The notes under the pieces were generated by a model that made no database searches, was not told the DNA's origin, and was given only the letters and a program-made list of their open reading frames with translations. Of a DNA stretch of 64,000 bases, positions 43,088-50,448 are shown piece after piece. The translations under genes and the position numbers were made by a program. Each line of letters starts with the position of its first letter. The stretch's first letter is position 1. The DNA comes from Streptomyces sp. NBC_00513 (GTDB taxonomy: Bacteria; Actinomycetota; Actinomycetes; Streptomycetales; Streptomycetaceae), in the NCBI RefSeq assembly GCF_041431415.1, contig NZ_CP107845.1, forward strand, positions 1,302,001 to 1,366,000, written 5' to 3'.

Positions 43088-44311
43088 ATGCCTTCTCACA
43101 CCACCCGCCCCACGGCGCCCGCCACGGCCGGCTACCGATTCCTGCTCCGCGACCGCGAGTTCGCCGGCCTGTACGCCGGCTTCACCCTCACGGTCGCGGC
43201 GAGCACCCTGTCCGGATTCGCACTCGGCACTCTGGTCCACGACCGCACCCACTCCCCGTTCCTGACGGCCGTGAGCATGTACGGAGCGACGTTCGCGGCG
43301 GTACTCGGCGCGCTGACCCTGATGTCGGTCGCGGACGGACATCGCCCGCGCCGCACCCTGGTCACGCTCCAGTGCCTCTCGTTGGCGGGTGTCGCCGCCC
43401 AGGCGATACCCGGGCTCCCCTTGCCGGCCCGGTTCGGGTTGCTGTTGACGCTGGGGTTCTTCCAGTCCCTCGGGACCGGTACCAGGATGGGGCTGCTCAC
43501 CGAGATCGTGCCGGTCGCTTCCTACGCGACGGCGCGTTCCCTCATGAACATCACCTCCGGTGGCATGGCGATCCTCGGCTACGCCCTCGGCGCCGCGCTG
43601 CTGAGGCGCCTGACTCCGCACGGCGTGTTCCTCGTCGCCGCGGCCTTGACCGGCATCGCCCTCGTCGTGGTGGCGGCCACCGTCCGGGAGCACTCGATCC
43701 GTCCGACCCGGCGACCGGGACCGCGTCAGACCTGGAACACGAACGTCGAGCTGTTCTCCCACCCCGGCCGGCGGGCGCTGCTGCTGAACCTGTGGGTCCC
43801 CAACGGCCTGATCGTCGGCTGCGAGGCGCTGTTCATCTCCTACGCCCCGGACCAGGCCGGCGCTCTCCTGGCCGCGGGTTCGGCCGGGATGCTGCTCGGC
43901 GACCTGGCCGTCGGCCGCCTGCTCACCGCCGAGCGGCGACGGCGGTACGCGTTCGCACTGCGGCTGCTGCTCGCCGTCCCCTACCTGCTGTTCGCGTTCC
44001 ACCCGCCCGTACTGGCCATGACGGCCGCCGTGTTCGTCGCGGGTACCGGGTTCGCCGCGACCCTCCCCCTACAGGAGCAGCTCCTCCGACTGACGCCCGC
44101 CCCGGTCCGCGGCCAGGTCCAGGGAGTCGAGTCCGCCGGCCGGATGACCTGGCAGGGCATCGGGGCCGCGATCGCCGGCGGCATCGCCCAACACCTCACA
44201 CCGGGCACCACCATCACGATGATCGCCGCGGTCTCCGTCGCCGTCACCGTGGCCTCCCGGCGGTACGTGACGCGCGCCCACACCGGCCGCGGGGCGAAGG
44301 GCGGCGCGTAG
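43088..44311 (+). CDS. MFS transporter (drug-efflux type)
   Basis: 407 aa with about twelve helices and a short soluble linker near 205. The loop between helices 2 and 3 (SVADGHRPRRTLV) is the DxxxRRxxL-like motif A of the superfamily. No substrate can be read. Expression is likely conditional: the start is preceded by a terminator-like hairpin that contains the ribosome-binding site. Divergent from the ricin-lectin gene. Confidence 0.88.
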   Translation: MPSHTTRPTAPATAGYRFLLRDREFAGLYAGFTLTVAASTLSGFALGTLVHDRTHSPFLTAVSMYGATFAAVLGALTLMSVADGHRPRRTLVTLQCLSLAGVAAQAIPGLPLPARFGLLLTLGFFQSLGTGTRMGLLTEIVPVASYATARSLMNITSGGMAILGYALGAALLRRLTPHGVFLVAAALTGIALVVVAATVREHSIRPTRRPGPRQTWNTNVELFSHPGRRALLLNLWVPNGLIVGCEALFISYAPDQAGALLAAGSAGMLLGDLAVGRLLTAERRRRYAFALRLLLAVPYLLFAFHPPVLAMTAAVFVAGTGFAATLPLQEQLLRLTPAPVRGQVQGVESAGRMTWQGIGAAIAGGIAQHLTPGTTITMIAAVSVAVTVASRRYVTRAHTGRGAKGGA

Positions 44312-44579
44312 GGGGGTGGGCGGGTGGCCGAGGGGGGGCGGCGGGTTGGGCGGGTCGGGGTGGGGGGCGGACGGGTCGGGAGGGGCGGCTCGTACGGGGC
44401 GGGGCGGCGGGCGGACGGGGCGGGGTGGCGGGCGGGTGGCCGATCGGGGGCGGCGGGTCGGGCCGGTCGGGGGCGGCGGATTGGGCGGCTGGGGGGGCGG
44501 ATTGGGCGGCTCGGGGGCGGGCCGGACGGCGTCGTGGCGGGTCGGGGCTACCGACACGAGCGGTATCGCGCGGCGGACG
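44312..44579. other. G-rich low-complexity tract between convergent genes
   Basis: About 230 bp of plus-strand runs of 3-7 G broken by C, T or A, with extreme G over C skew. GGGTTGGGCGGGTCGGGG at 44343-44360 fits the canonical four-run G-quadruplex rule, and several more runs follow. Open frames exist but have Gly/Arg/Ala-only composition, so no gene is called. Confidence 0.7.
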
Positions 44580-45278
44580 TCACACCGCGGGCAGTCCGAC
44601 CCCTTGCGCCAGCTGCCCGGCGACGTGCGTGAAGAGTCCGGCGCGGTCCTCGACCACCCGGTTGAACTGGCCGAACAACTCGAAGGAGACCATCCCGGCG
44701 AGCTGCGCCCAGGCGACGACCAGGGCGGCGGTGACTTCCGGGGGCAACCCTTCGGCGAAGTCGGCGGTCATCCGGACGGCCTCCGGGCGCAGGCTGTCGG
44801 GCAGCGGCGGCAGGGCGAGGCCCCGCCCCTCGTACGCGGTACGCACCACGGCGATGAGGGTGTTGCCCACCCGGGACGCGGGGCCGACGGTGTCGAGGGG
44901 GGCGCTGTAGCCGGGAACGGGGGAACCGTAGATCAGCGCGTACTCGTGCGGGTGCGCGAGCGCCCAGGACCGGAAGGCCTCGCAGATCGCGAGCCAGCGC
45001 GCCCGGGGCGGGGCGCCTTCGGCGCGGGCAGCGGCCTCGGCCCGTTCCGCCGCCGCGCCGACGCTGTCGTACGCGTCGACGATCAGCGCGGTGAGCAGCT
45101 CGTCCCGGCTGGGGAAGTAGCGGTACAGGGCCGAGGAGACCATGCCCAGCTCGCGGGCGACGGCGCGCAGTGAGAGTTTGGCGGCGCCCTCGGCCGCGAG
45201 CATGCGGCGTGCCTCGTCCTTGATGGCGGCGGTGACCTCGATGCGGGCCCGTTCCCTTGCCCCACGCACGGTGCTCAT
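44580..45278 (-). CDS. TetR family transcriptional regulator
   Basis: 232 aa. Helix-turn-helix at about 28-50 (LSLRAVARELGMVSSALYRYF); the C-terminal half is the WHG/TetR_C type (CEAFRSWALAHPHEYALIYG). ATG 45278 has no ribosome-binding site and is 7 nt from a CACACT -10 (45291-45286), so it is probably leaderless. It is divergent from the F420-type reductase gene, and the intergenic region carries two near-identical palindromes, so it very likely represses that gene and itself. Confidence 0.93.
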   Translation of the reverse strand: MSTVRGARERARIEVTAAIKDEARRMLAAEGAAKLSLRAVARELGMVSSALYRYFPSRDELLTALIVDAYDSVGAAAERAEAAARAEGAPPRARWLAICEAFRSWALAHPHEYALIYGSPVPGYSAPLDTVGPASRVGNTLIAVVRTAYEGRGLALPPLPDSLRPEAVRMTADFAEGLPPEVTAALVVAWAQLAGMVSFELFGQFNRVVEDRAGLFTHVAGQLAQGVGLPAV

Positions 45279-45285
45279 GCGGATC

Positions 45286-45315
45286 AGTGTGCCATGCAGA
45301 CGGAGCAGTGCCCAA
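45286..45315 (-). promoter_or_regulatory. Promoter of the TetR gene with overlapping half-operator
   Basis: -35 TTGGGC (45315-45310), 18 bp, -10 CACACT (45291-45286), then 7 nt to the ATG. AGCAGTGC at 45304-45311 repeats the centre of the operators found upstream, so the regulator may bind here weakly. Confidence 0.45.
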
Positions 45316-45338
45316 GAACGAGTGCACCGATCCAATTC

Positions 45339-45353
45339 GAGAGCACTGCTCTT
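45339..45353. promoter_or_regulatory. TetR operator O1 (GAGAGCA-c-TGCTCTT)
   Basis: Near-perfect 7-bp dyad overlapping the -35 (TTGCTT, 45352-45357) of the reductase gene. Confidence 0.6.
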
Positions 45354-45380
45354 GCTTTGTTCCGGGAGCCCGTGCACACT
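45352..45380 (+). promoter_or_regulatory. Promoter of the F420-type reductase gene
   Basis: -35 TTGCTT (45352-45357), 17-bp spacer, -10 CACACT (45375-45380); transcription would begin near 45387, next to operator O2. Confidence 0.5.
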
Positions 45381-45390
45381 GATCTCAAAC

Positions 45391-45405
45391 GAGAGCAGTG
45401 CTCTC
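45391..45405. promoter_or_regulatory. TetR operator O2 (GAGAGCA-g-TGCTCTC)
   Basis: Perfect 7-bp dyad covering about +5 to +19 of the reductase transcript. Centre-to-centre distance to O1 is 52 bp, close to five helical turns, so bound dimers would lie on the same DNA face. Confidence 0.65.
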
Positions 45406-45427
45406 TCAAGCGGTCCCGGAGGCCATC

Positions 45428-45886
45428 ATGAACGCGCCCGCTCCCTATTACCTCCAGGCCGGCCCGTTCGGCGTCCGCTTCAACGCCCTCTTCGGCAGGC
45501 TCGCCCGTCTCGGCGTCAGCCTCGCCGGTACCGCCGAGCTGTCCGTCCGGGGTCGCACCTCCGGCAAGATGCAGCGGATCCCGGTCAACCCGCACACCTA
45601 CGAGGGCGCCCAGTACCTCGTCTCGGCTCGCGGCCACTCCCAGTGGGTGCGCAACATGCGGGTCGCGGGCGGCGGGGAGCTGCGCGTGGGCCGCAAGGTG
45701 CGCACCTTCACGGTCACCGAGATCACGGACCCGGTGCGGCAGGCGGCGATCCTGCGCGCCTACCTGGAGAAGTGGGGCTGGGAGGTCAACCGGTTCTTCC
45801 AGGGAGTCACCGCGAAGTCCTCCGACGCCGAGCTCCAGGCGGCGGCCGGCGACCACCCCGTCTTCCGGATCACCGTCACGAAGTGA
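45428..45886 (+). CDS. Deazaflavin (F420)-dependent nitroreductase-like protein
   Basis: 152 aa, ATG 45428 after GGAGG. Split beta-barrel of the DDN family: LSVRGRTSGKMQRIPVNP, YLVSARGHSQWVRNM, the VGRKVRTFTV strand and EKWGWEVNRFF. Family members use cofactor F420 to reduce quinones, nitroaromatics or xenobiotics. Regulated by the divergent TetR through O1 and O2 (inferred). Together they make a typical xenobiotic-inducible pair. Confidence 0.88.
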   Translation: MNAPAPYYLQAGPFGVRFNALFGRLARLGVSLAGTAELSVRGRTSGKMQRIPVNPHTYEGAQYLVSARGHSQWVRNMRVAGGGELRVGRKVRTFTVTEITDPVRQAAILRAYLEKWGWEVNRFFQGVTAKSSDAELQAAAGDHPVFRITVTK

Positions 45887-46671
45887 GGCCGTGGCTCCCG
45901 TACTCCCGCGCCGGCGGAGAACGGGAGTGCGCGGGTCGCGACCGTGCCGGCCACATCCCGCCGACCTGCACACCCACCCCACCGCGCCCAGGACACTCGG
46001 CCCGGCGCCCGGCCCTGCGCCCGATCCCGGTCCGTGGGCTCCGCGCAGGGGCTCGATCTCGGGCCCGCGCAAGGGCCCGAGCCGGCGTCGCACGGACGGC
46101 CGGACGACTGGCGGACAGCTGGAAGACCGGCAGACGGCCGACCGGGCCGACCGGCAGACGGCACACGGGCGACCCGTTCACCGACCGGATCCCGCCGTCG
46201 GCCTGATCGCACCGGGCCGGATCGGCCAGACCCGTCGAACCGGTCGGATCCGGTCCGAAGCCGGCCGGTACCAGTCGGACCCGCCGACCAGACCGGGCCC
46301 GGACCCGGCCAGGACGAGCCAACCCGGCCGGACCCGCAGGCCCGGCCGGACCTGCCGGCCCGGTCGACCCAGACCCACCCAAAGCCGGCCCGGTCAGCCC
46401 GCCAGCCCGGTCGGCCCGTCAGCCAGGCTGGCCCGGTCGGCCCGTCATCCCATCAGCCCGGCCGGCCCGGTCAGCCGTACCCCGCGCCGACGCCGCGCCG
46501 ACCCCGCCAGCCCGGCCAACCGGGTCGGCCCGGTCGACCCGGTCGGCCCGGTCGGCCGTACCCCGCGCCGACCCCGCCCCGGCCGTCCGGACCCTCCGTC
46601 CGCCCTGCCCCGGCCCGCCCCGCCCCGGTCCAGCGACCGCACCCCGCGTCGGCGAACCAGGAACCGCCGAA
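45887..46671. other. 785-bp proline-codon-rich degenerate repeat region
   Basis: No convincing gene. The plus strand is C-rich and built of degenerate GGCCCGGTC/GGCCCGTCA-type units, densest from 46340 to 46600. Two copies of a segment reading (in one frame) YPAPTP-x-RP lie about 80 bp apart. All six frames are largely open because of the composition. It may be an eroded Pro/Gly-rich protein gene or spacer DNA expanded by slippage. Confidence 0.6.
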
Positions 46672-46675
46672 CTAG
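45944..46675 (+). CDS. Doubtful Pro/Gly/Arg-rich open frame
   Basis: 243 codons, the most protein-like frame of the repeat region (PGRPGQPYPAPTP, PGRPYPAPTPPRP, end SANQEPPN), ending in a CTAG that also supplies the stop of the convergent flavoenzyme gene. Against it: no ribosome-binding site, many third-position A, no folded segment. Kept only as a candidate or decayed gene. Confidence 0.15.
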   Translation: MPATSRRPAHPPHRAQDTRPGARPCARSRSVGSAQGLDLGPAQGPEPASHGRPDDWRTAGRPADGRPGRPADGTRATRSPTGSRRRPDRTGPDRPDPSNRSDPVRSRPVPVGPADQTGPGPGQDEPTRPDPQARPDLPARSTQTHPKPARSARQPGRPVSQAGPVGPSSHQPGRPGQPYPAPTPRRPRQPGQPGRPGRPGRPGRPYPAPTPPRPSGPSVRPAPARPAPVQRPHPASANQEPPN

Positions 46676-47952
46676 GAACCGCCCTTGCCGGTCTGTCGAC
46701 TGTCCAGCGCGTGCAGCGCCCGCCGGGCCAGCGGGTACTGGCGCACCAGTTCGGCGAGTGTCGTCGAGCCGCGCGTGATGCGGGCGAAGGCCAGCCACGC
46801 CGGCCTCAGACCCGTGATGACGGCGTGCAGCAGACCCGGCTTGGACTCGAACAGGGTCAACATGCGCCTGCCCACGCCCATCTCCACACCCAGCCCGGCC
46901 TTGATGGCGAAGGCGTAGTTCAGGGCCTGGCGCCGTGCGTCCACCGCGTCCTGCGCCTCGGAGATCTTGACGGCCCACTCCCCCGCGAGCCGACCCGAAC
47001 GCAGGGCGAACGAGATGCCCTCACGGGTCCACGGCTCCAGCAGTCCCGCCGCGTCGCCCGCGACCAGTACCCGACCCCGCGACAGCGGAGACTCTGGCTT
47101 GCGGCAGCGGGTCAGGTGTCCGGAGGAAACGGACGGCTCGAAGCCGGCCAGGCCCAGCCGGGCGATGAAGTCGTCCAGGTACCGCTTGGTGGCGGCGCCT
47201 TCGCCCTTGGCCGAGATGACGCCGACGGTGAGGACGTCACCCTTGGGGAACACCCAGCCGTAACTGCCGGGCAGCGGACCCCAGTCGATGAGCACCCGCC
47301 CCTTCCAGTCGGCGGCCACCGTCTCCGGTACGGGGATCTCCGCCTCCAGGCCGAGGTCGACCTGCTCCATCTCGACCCCGACGTGCGCGCCGATGCGGCT
47401 GGCGCTGCCGTCCGCCCCGACCACGGCGCGGGCCAGCACCGTCTCGCCGTCCGCGAGCACCACGGCCACGGTGCGCCGGTCGGGCACCGCCGCGCCGTGC
47501 TGCTCGACGCGGGTCACGGCCGTGCCCGTACGGATCGTCGCGCCGGCCTTCTCCGCCTCCGCGACCAGCGCCGCGTCGAACTCCGGACGGTTGACGAGCC
47601 CGAACAGCATCCCCCTGGAACGCCGGGTCCGCGTCAGTCGCCCGTTCATGGAGAACGTGACCGCGTGGACGCGGTCCTGGAAGGGCAGCACGAACCCCGG
47701 CGGCAGGGCGTCGCGCGAAGGCCCGATGATGCCACCGCCGCAGGTCTTGTACCGGGGCAGTTCGGCCTTCTCCAGCAGCAGGACGCGCCGCCCCGCGGTC
47801 GCCGCCGCGTACGCGGCCGAAGCCCCGGCCGGTCCGGCGCCGACCACGACCACGTCCCACACCTCGCCGGTCCCCCCGGCGTTCCCCTCCTCCGTCACCT
47901 CGGCGGCGGACCGCTCTGCGCTTGCGTCGTGTACGTCGTCGTCGCTGCTCAC
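46672..47952 (-). CDS. Geranylgeranyl reductase family FAD-dependent oxidoreductase
   Basis: 426 aa from the GTG at 47952. FAD-binding GAGPAGASAAYAA near 38-50, the CGGGIIG motif near 78 (the conserved Cys of the family), VGADGSASRIG near 185 and the second FAD motif VAGDAAGLLEPWTREGI near 310. Members reduce isoprenoid double bonds (archaeal lipids, chlorophyll, menaquinone side chains) or hydroxylate polyketides; menaquinone saturation is a reasonable guess for an actinomycete. Divergent from the M20 peptidase. Confidence 0.9.
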   Translation of the reverse strand: MSSDDDVHDASAERSAAEVTEEGNAGGTGEVWDVVVVGAGPAGASAAYAAATAGRRVLLLEKAELPRYKTCGGGIIGPSRDALPPGFVLPFQDRVHAVTFSMNGRLTRTRRSRGMLFGLVNRPEFDAALVAEAEKAGATIRTGTAVTRVEQHGAAVPDRRTVAVVLADGETVLARAVVGADGSASRIGAHVGVEMEQVDLGLEAEIPVPETVAADWKGRVLIDWGPLPGSYGWVFPKGDVLTVGVISAKGEGAATKRYLDDFIARLGLAGFEPSVSSGHLTRCRKPESPLSRGRVLVAGDAAGLLEPWTREGISFALRSGRLAGEWAVKISEAQDAVDARRQALNYAFAIKAGLGVEMGVGRRMLTLFESKPGLLHAVITGLRPAWLAFARITRGSTTLAELVRQYPLARRALHALDSRQTGKGGS

Positions 47953-48059
47953 GATGTGTTGCTGCTCCTGATCACGCTGTTGCTCGGATGCCGGGGAAAT
48001 CCTACGGTGAGAGATCGCCTCGGCCCGCTGTGCGAGGATCGGGAATGTCTTTCGCCGTA

Positions 48060-48091
48060 CCCCGCATACGCACACCCCTGCGAATGCGGGT
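48060..48091. promoter_or_regulatory. Inverted repeat CCCGCAT / ATGCGGG
   Basis: 7-bp arms 16 bp apart, about 45-75 bp upstream of the M20 peptidase start, in the shared divergent region; possible operator. Confidence 0.35.
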
Positions 48092-48134
48092 GGCGTACAA
48101 ACAGAACAACGTCGCACCCAAGAGGAGCGTGCCC

Positions 48135-49499
48135 ATGTCCCAGAATCCGATCGCCGAGACCATCGCCTCGCTGATGCCCCGCGCCAAGACGGAGCTGACC
48201 GAGCTGGTGGCCTTCCAGTCGGTGGCGGACTGGGCACAGTTCCCCCAGAGCGAGAGCCACGGCGCCGCGAACTGGGTGGCCGACGCGCTGCGCGTCGAGG
48301 GCTTCCAGGACGTGGCGCTGCTCGACACCCCCGACGGCACGCAGTCGGTGTACGGATTCCTGCCCGGTCCCGAGGGCGCCCCGACCGTGCTGCTGTACGC
48401 GCACTACGACGTCCAGCCGCCCCTGGACGACGCCGCCTGGATCTCGCCGGCCTTCGAACTGACCGAGCGCGACGGCCGCTGGTACGGGCGCGGCGCGGCG
48501 GACTGCAAGGGCGGGTTCATCATGCACCTGCTGGCGCTGCGCGCGCTCAAGGCCAACGGCGGTGTGCCGGTGAGCGTGAAGGTGATCGTCGAGGGGTCGG
48601 AGGAGCAGGGCACCGGCGGGCTCCAGCAGTACGCCGAGGCCCACCCCGAGTTGCTGACGGCCGACGCGATCGTCATCGGCGATGCCGGCAACTTCCGTCT
48701 GGGTCTTCCCACGGTGGTCGCGACCCTGCGCGGGATGACCCTGCTGAAGGTGAAGATCGACACGCTGGGCGGGAACCTGCACTCGGGCATGTTCGGTGGG
48801 GTCGCGCCCGACGCGCTGGCCGCGCTCATCAGGGTGCTGGACTCGCTGCGCGCCGCCGACGGCACGACGACGGTCGACGGTCTCGCGTCGGACGCGGTGT
48901 GGGAGGGGCTCCAGTACCCGGAGGCGGACTTCCGCAGCGACGCGAGGGTCCTCGACGGTGTGGAGCTGATCGGTCGCGGCACGATCGCCGACCGGCTGTG
49001 GGCACGTCCGGCCGTCACGGTCCTGGGCATCGACTGCCCGTCGGTGGTCGGCGCCACCCCGTCGGTGCACGCCAGTGCCGGCGCCCTGATCAGCCTGCGG
49101 ATCCCGCCGGGCGCGGACACCGCGCAGGCCATCAAGCTGCTGGAGGCGCACCTGGTGGCGCACACGCCGTGGAAGGCGCGCCTCGAACTGGAGGTCGTCG
49201 GTCAGGGCCAGCCCTTCCAGGCGGACACGAACAGCCCTGCCTACGCCTCGATGGCGGCGGCCCTCGAACTGGCCTACCCGGGGCAGAAGATGCAGATCAG
49301 CGGCATGGGCGGATCCATCCCGCTGTGCAACGCGCTGACCTCGCTGTACCCGGAGGCGGAGATGCTGCTCATCGGGCTGAGCGAGCCCGAGGCGCAGATC
49401 CACGCGGTGAACGAGAGCGTCTCCCCCGAGGAGTTGGAGCGTCTGTCGGTCGCGGAGGCCCACTTCCTCGTCAACTACGCCGAATCCAAGCGCGCCTGA
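48135..49499 (+). CDS. M20 family metallopeptidase (dipeptidase)
   Basis: 454 aa, ATG 48135 preceded by GAGGAG. Metal ligands visible: His in YAHYDVQP, Asp in GRGAADCKGG, the general base and ligand pair in VEGSEEQGT, Asp in VIGDAGN, and a final His near SEPEAQIHAVNES. The large insert is the dimerisation domain. Family: carnosinase / PepV-like cytosolic dipeptidases. The stop codon starts a tandem-repeat stretch. Confidence 0.93.
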   Translation: MSQNPIAETIASLMPRAKTELTELVAFQSVADWAQFPQSESHGAANWVADALRVEGFQDVALLDTPDGTQSVYGFLPGPEGAPTVLLYAHYDVQPPLDDAAWISPAFELTERDGRWYGRGAADCKGGFIMHLLALRALKANGGVPVSVKVIVEGSEEQGTGGLQQYAEAHPELLTADAIVIGDAGNFRLGLPTVVATLRGMTLLKVKIDTLGGNLHSGMFGGVAPDALAALIRVLDSLRAADGTTTVDGLASDAVWEGLQYPEADFRSDARVLDGVELIGRGTIADRLWARPAVTVLGIDCPSVVGATPSVHASAGALISLRIPPGADTAQAIKLLEAHLVAHTPWKARLELEVVGQGQPFQADTNSPAYASMAAALELAYPGQKMQISGMGGSIPLCNALTSLYPEAEMLLIGLSEPEAQIHAVNESVSPEELERLSVAEAHFLVNYAESKRA

Positions 49500-49561
49500 G
49501 CGCACGTCCGAGATCCATGCCTGAGATGCACGCCTGAGATCGATGCCTGAGATGCGCACCC
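49497..49561. repeat. Tandem 13-bp repeats running out of the M20 stop codon
   Basis: Four 13-bp units: GAGATCCATGCCT (49510), GAGATGCACGCCT (49523), GAGATCGATGCCT (49536), GAGATGCGCACCC (49549). The first unit is preceded by a 12-bp degenerate unit that overlaps the TGA stop (49497-49499). Confidence 0.8.
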
Positions 49562-49640
49562 GAGGCGCGTGTAGAGGGCTTGCGCCACGGGCGAACTCCG
49601 CTCCCGGTGAACCGGACGCCGGGAGCGGGGATCTTCCTCG

Positions 49641-49652
49641 TAGGTTCGCGAC
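49641..49652 (+). promoter_or_regulatory. Likely leaderless -10 (TAGGTT) of the MBL gene
   Basis: TAGGTT at 49641-49646 is followed by 6 nt and the ATG; no Shine-Dalgarno sequence. Confidence 0.5.
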
Positions 49653-50360
49653 ATGACTCTCTTTGAGCGTGTCGAGGTGGTCCCCGGGCGGCTGCACATG
49701 CTGCGCTTCCCCATCGGCCAGGCCTACTTGTGGTGCGACGACGAGGCCCTCACCCTGATCGACGCCGGATACGCCGGTTCGGCCCCGGAGATCGAGGAGG
49801 CGATCCGCTCGCTCGGCCTGCGGCCCGAGCTCCTGGAGCGGATCGTCCTGACGCACTGCCACCGCGACCACGTGGGCGCCTCGGGGGAACTCGCCGCCCG
49901 CCTGGGTGCCGAGATCGTGGCGCACCGGCTGGACGCGCCGGTGATCCGGGGCGAACAGCCCGTTCCCGAGCCGGTGTTGGCGGACTGGGAACTCCCGCTG
50001 TACGCACACGGCCTGACGGCCCCGGAGGCCCCGCCGACCCGCGTGGACCGGGAGGTCGAGGACGGCGAGGTACTGCCGTTCGGCGGCGGCGCGGTGATCG
50101 TCCACTCCCCCGGCCACACACCGGGCAGCATCGGCGTCCACCTGCCCGCTCGGGGCGTACTGTTCACGGGCGACTGTGTCGCGGGGGTCGGGCAGGTGAT
50201 GCAGGGGGTGTTCAACGTGGACGGCGAGCAGGCGGCGTCCTCGTTCCGTCGCCTGGCGGACCTGTCCCCGTCGATCGCATGCTTCGGGCACGGCGACCCG
50301 CTGACCCGGGACACCGCCCGGATCCTCGGCGCCGCCACGACCGAACCCCAGCCGCGCTGA
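49653..50360 (+). CDS. Metallo-beta-lactamase fold hydrolase
   Basis: 235 aa. Zinc motif THCHRDHVG (about 69-77), the third His in VHSPGHTPGS, the bridging Asp in LFTGDCV and the final His in CFGHGDP. Glyoxalase II / lactonase-type subgroup; substrate not predictable. Cytosolic. It converges with the TmrB-NUDIX gene. Confidence 0.93.
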   Translation: MTLFERVEVVPGRLHMLRFPIGQAYLWCDDEALTLIDAGYAGSAPEIEEAIRSLGLRPELLERIVLTHCHRDHVGASGELAARLGAEIVAHRLDAPVIRGEQPVPEPVLADWELPLYAHGLTAPEAPPTRVDREVEDGEVLPFGGGAVIVHSPGHTPGSIGVHLPARGVLFTGDCVAGVGQVMQGVFNVDGEQAASSFRRLADLSPSIACFGHGDPLTRDTARILGAATTEPQPR

Positions 50361-50393
50361 AGGCCGCCGTCCCGGTCTCCTCCGGGGCGGTGG

Positions 50394-50416
50394 CCGTCGG
50401 GAACACGGACCGACGG
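50394..50416. terminator. Hairpin CCGTCGG / CCGACGG between convergent genes
   Basis: 7-bp perfect arms, 9-nt loop, 34 bp after the MBL stop; a probable weak bidirectional terminator. Confidence 0.4.
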
Positions 50417-50448
50417 TTCGCCTGCGGGCGCCACTTTGACGGCCCGCC

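Noticed and set aside
43035..43265. Frame MITLAFSAPNPG... overlapping the MFS start as a protein gene
   Set aside because: It runs into the MFS gene as Pro/Arg shadow sequence and its ATG overlaps the -10; mentioned only as a conditional leader idea.
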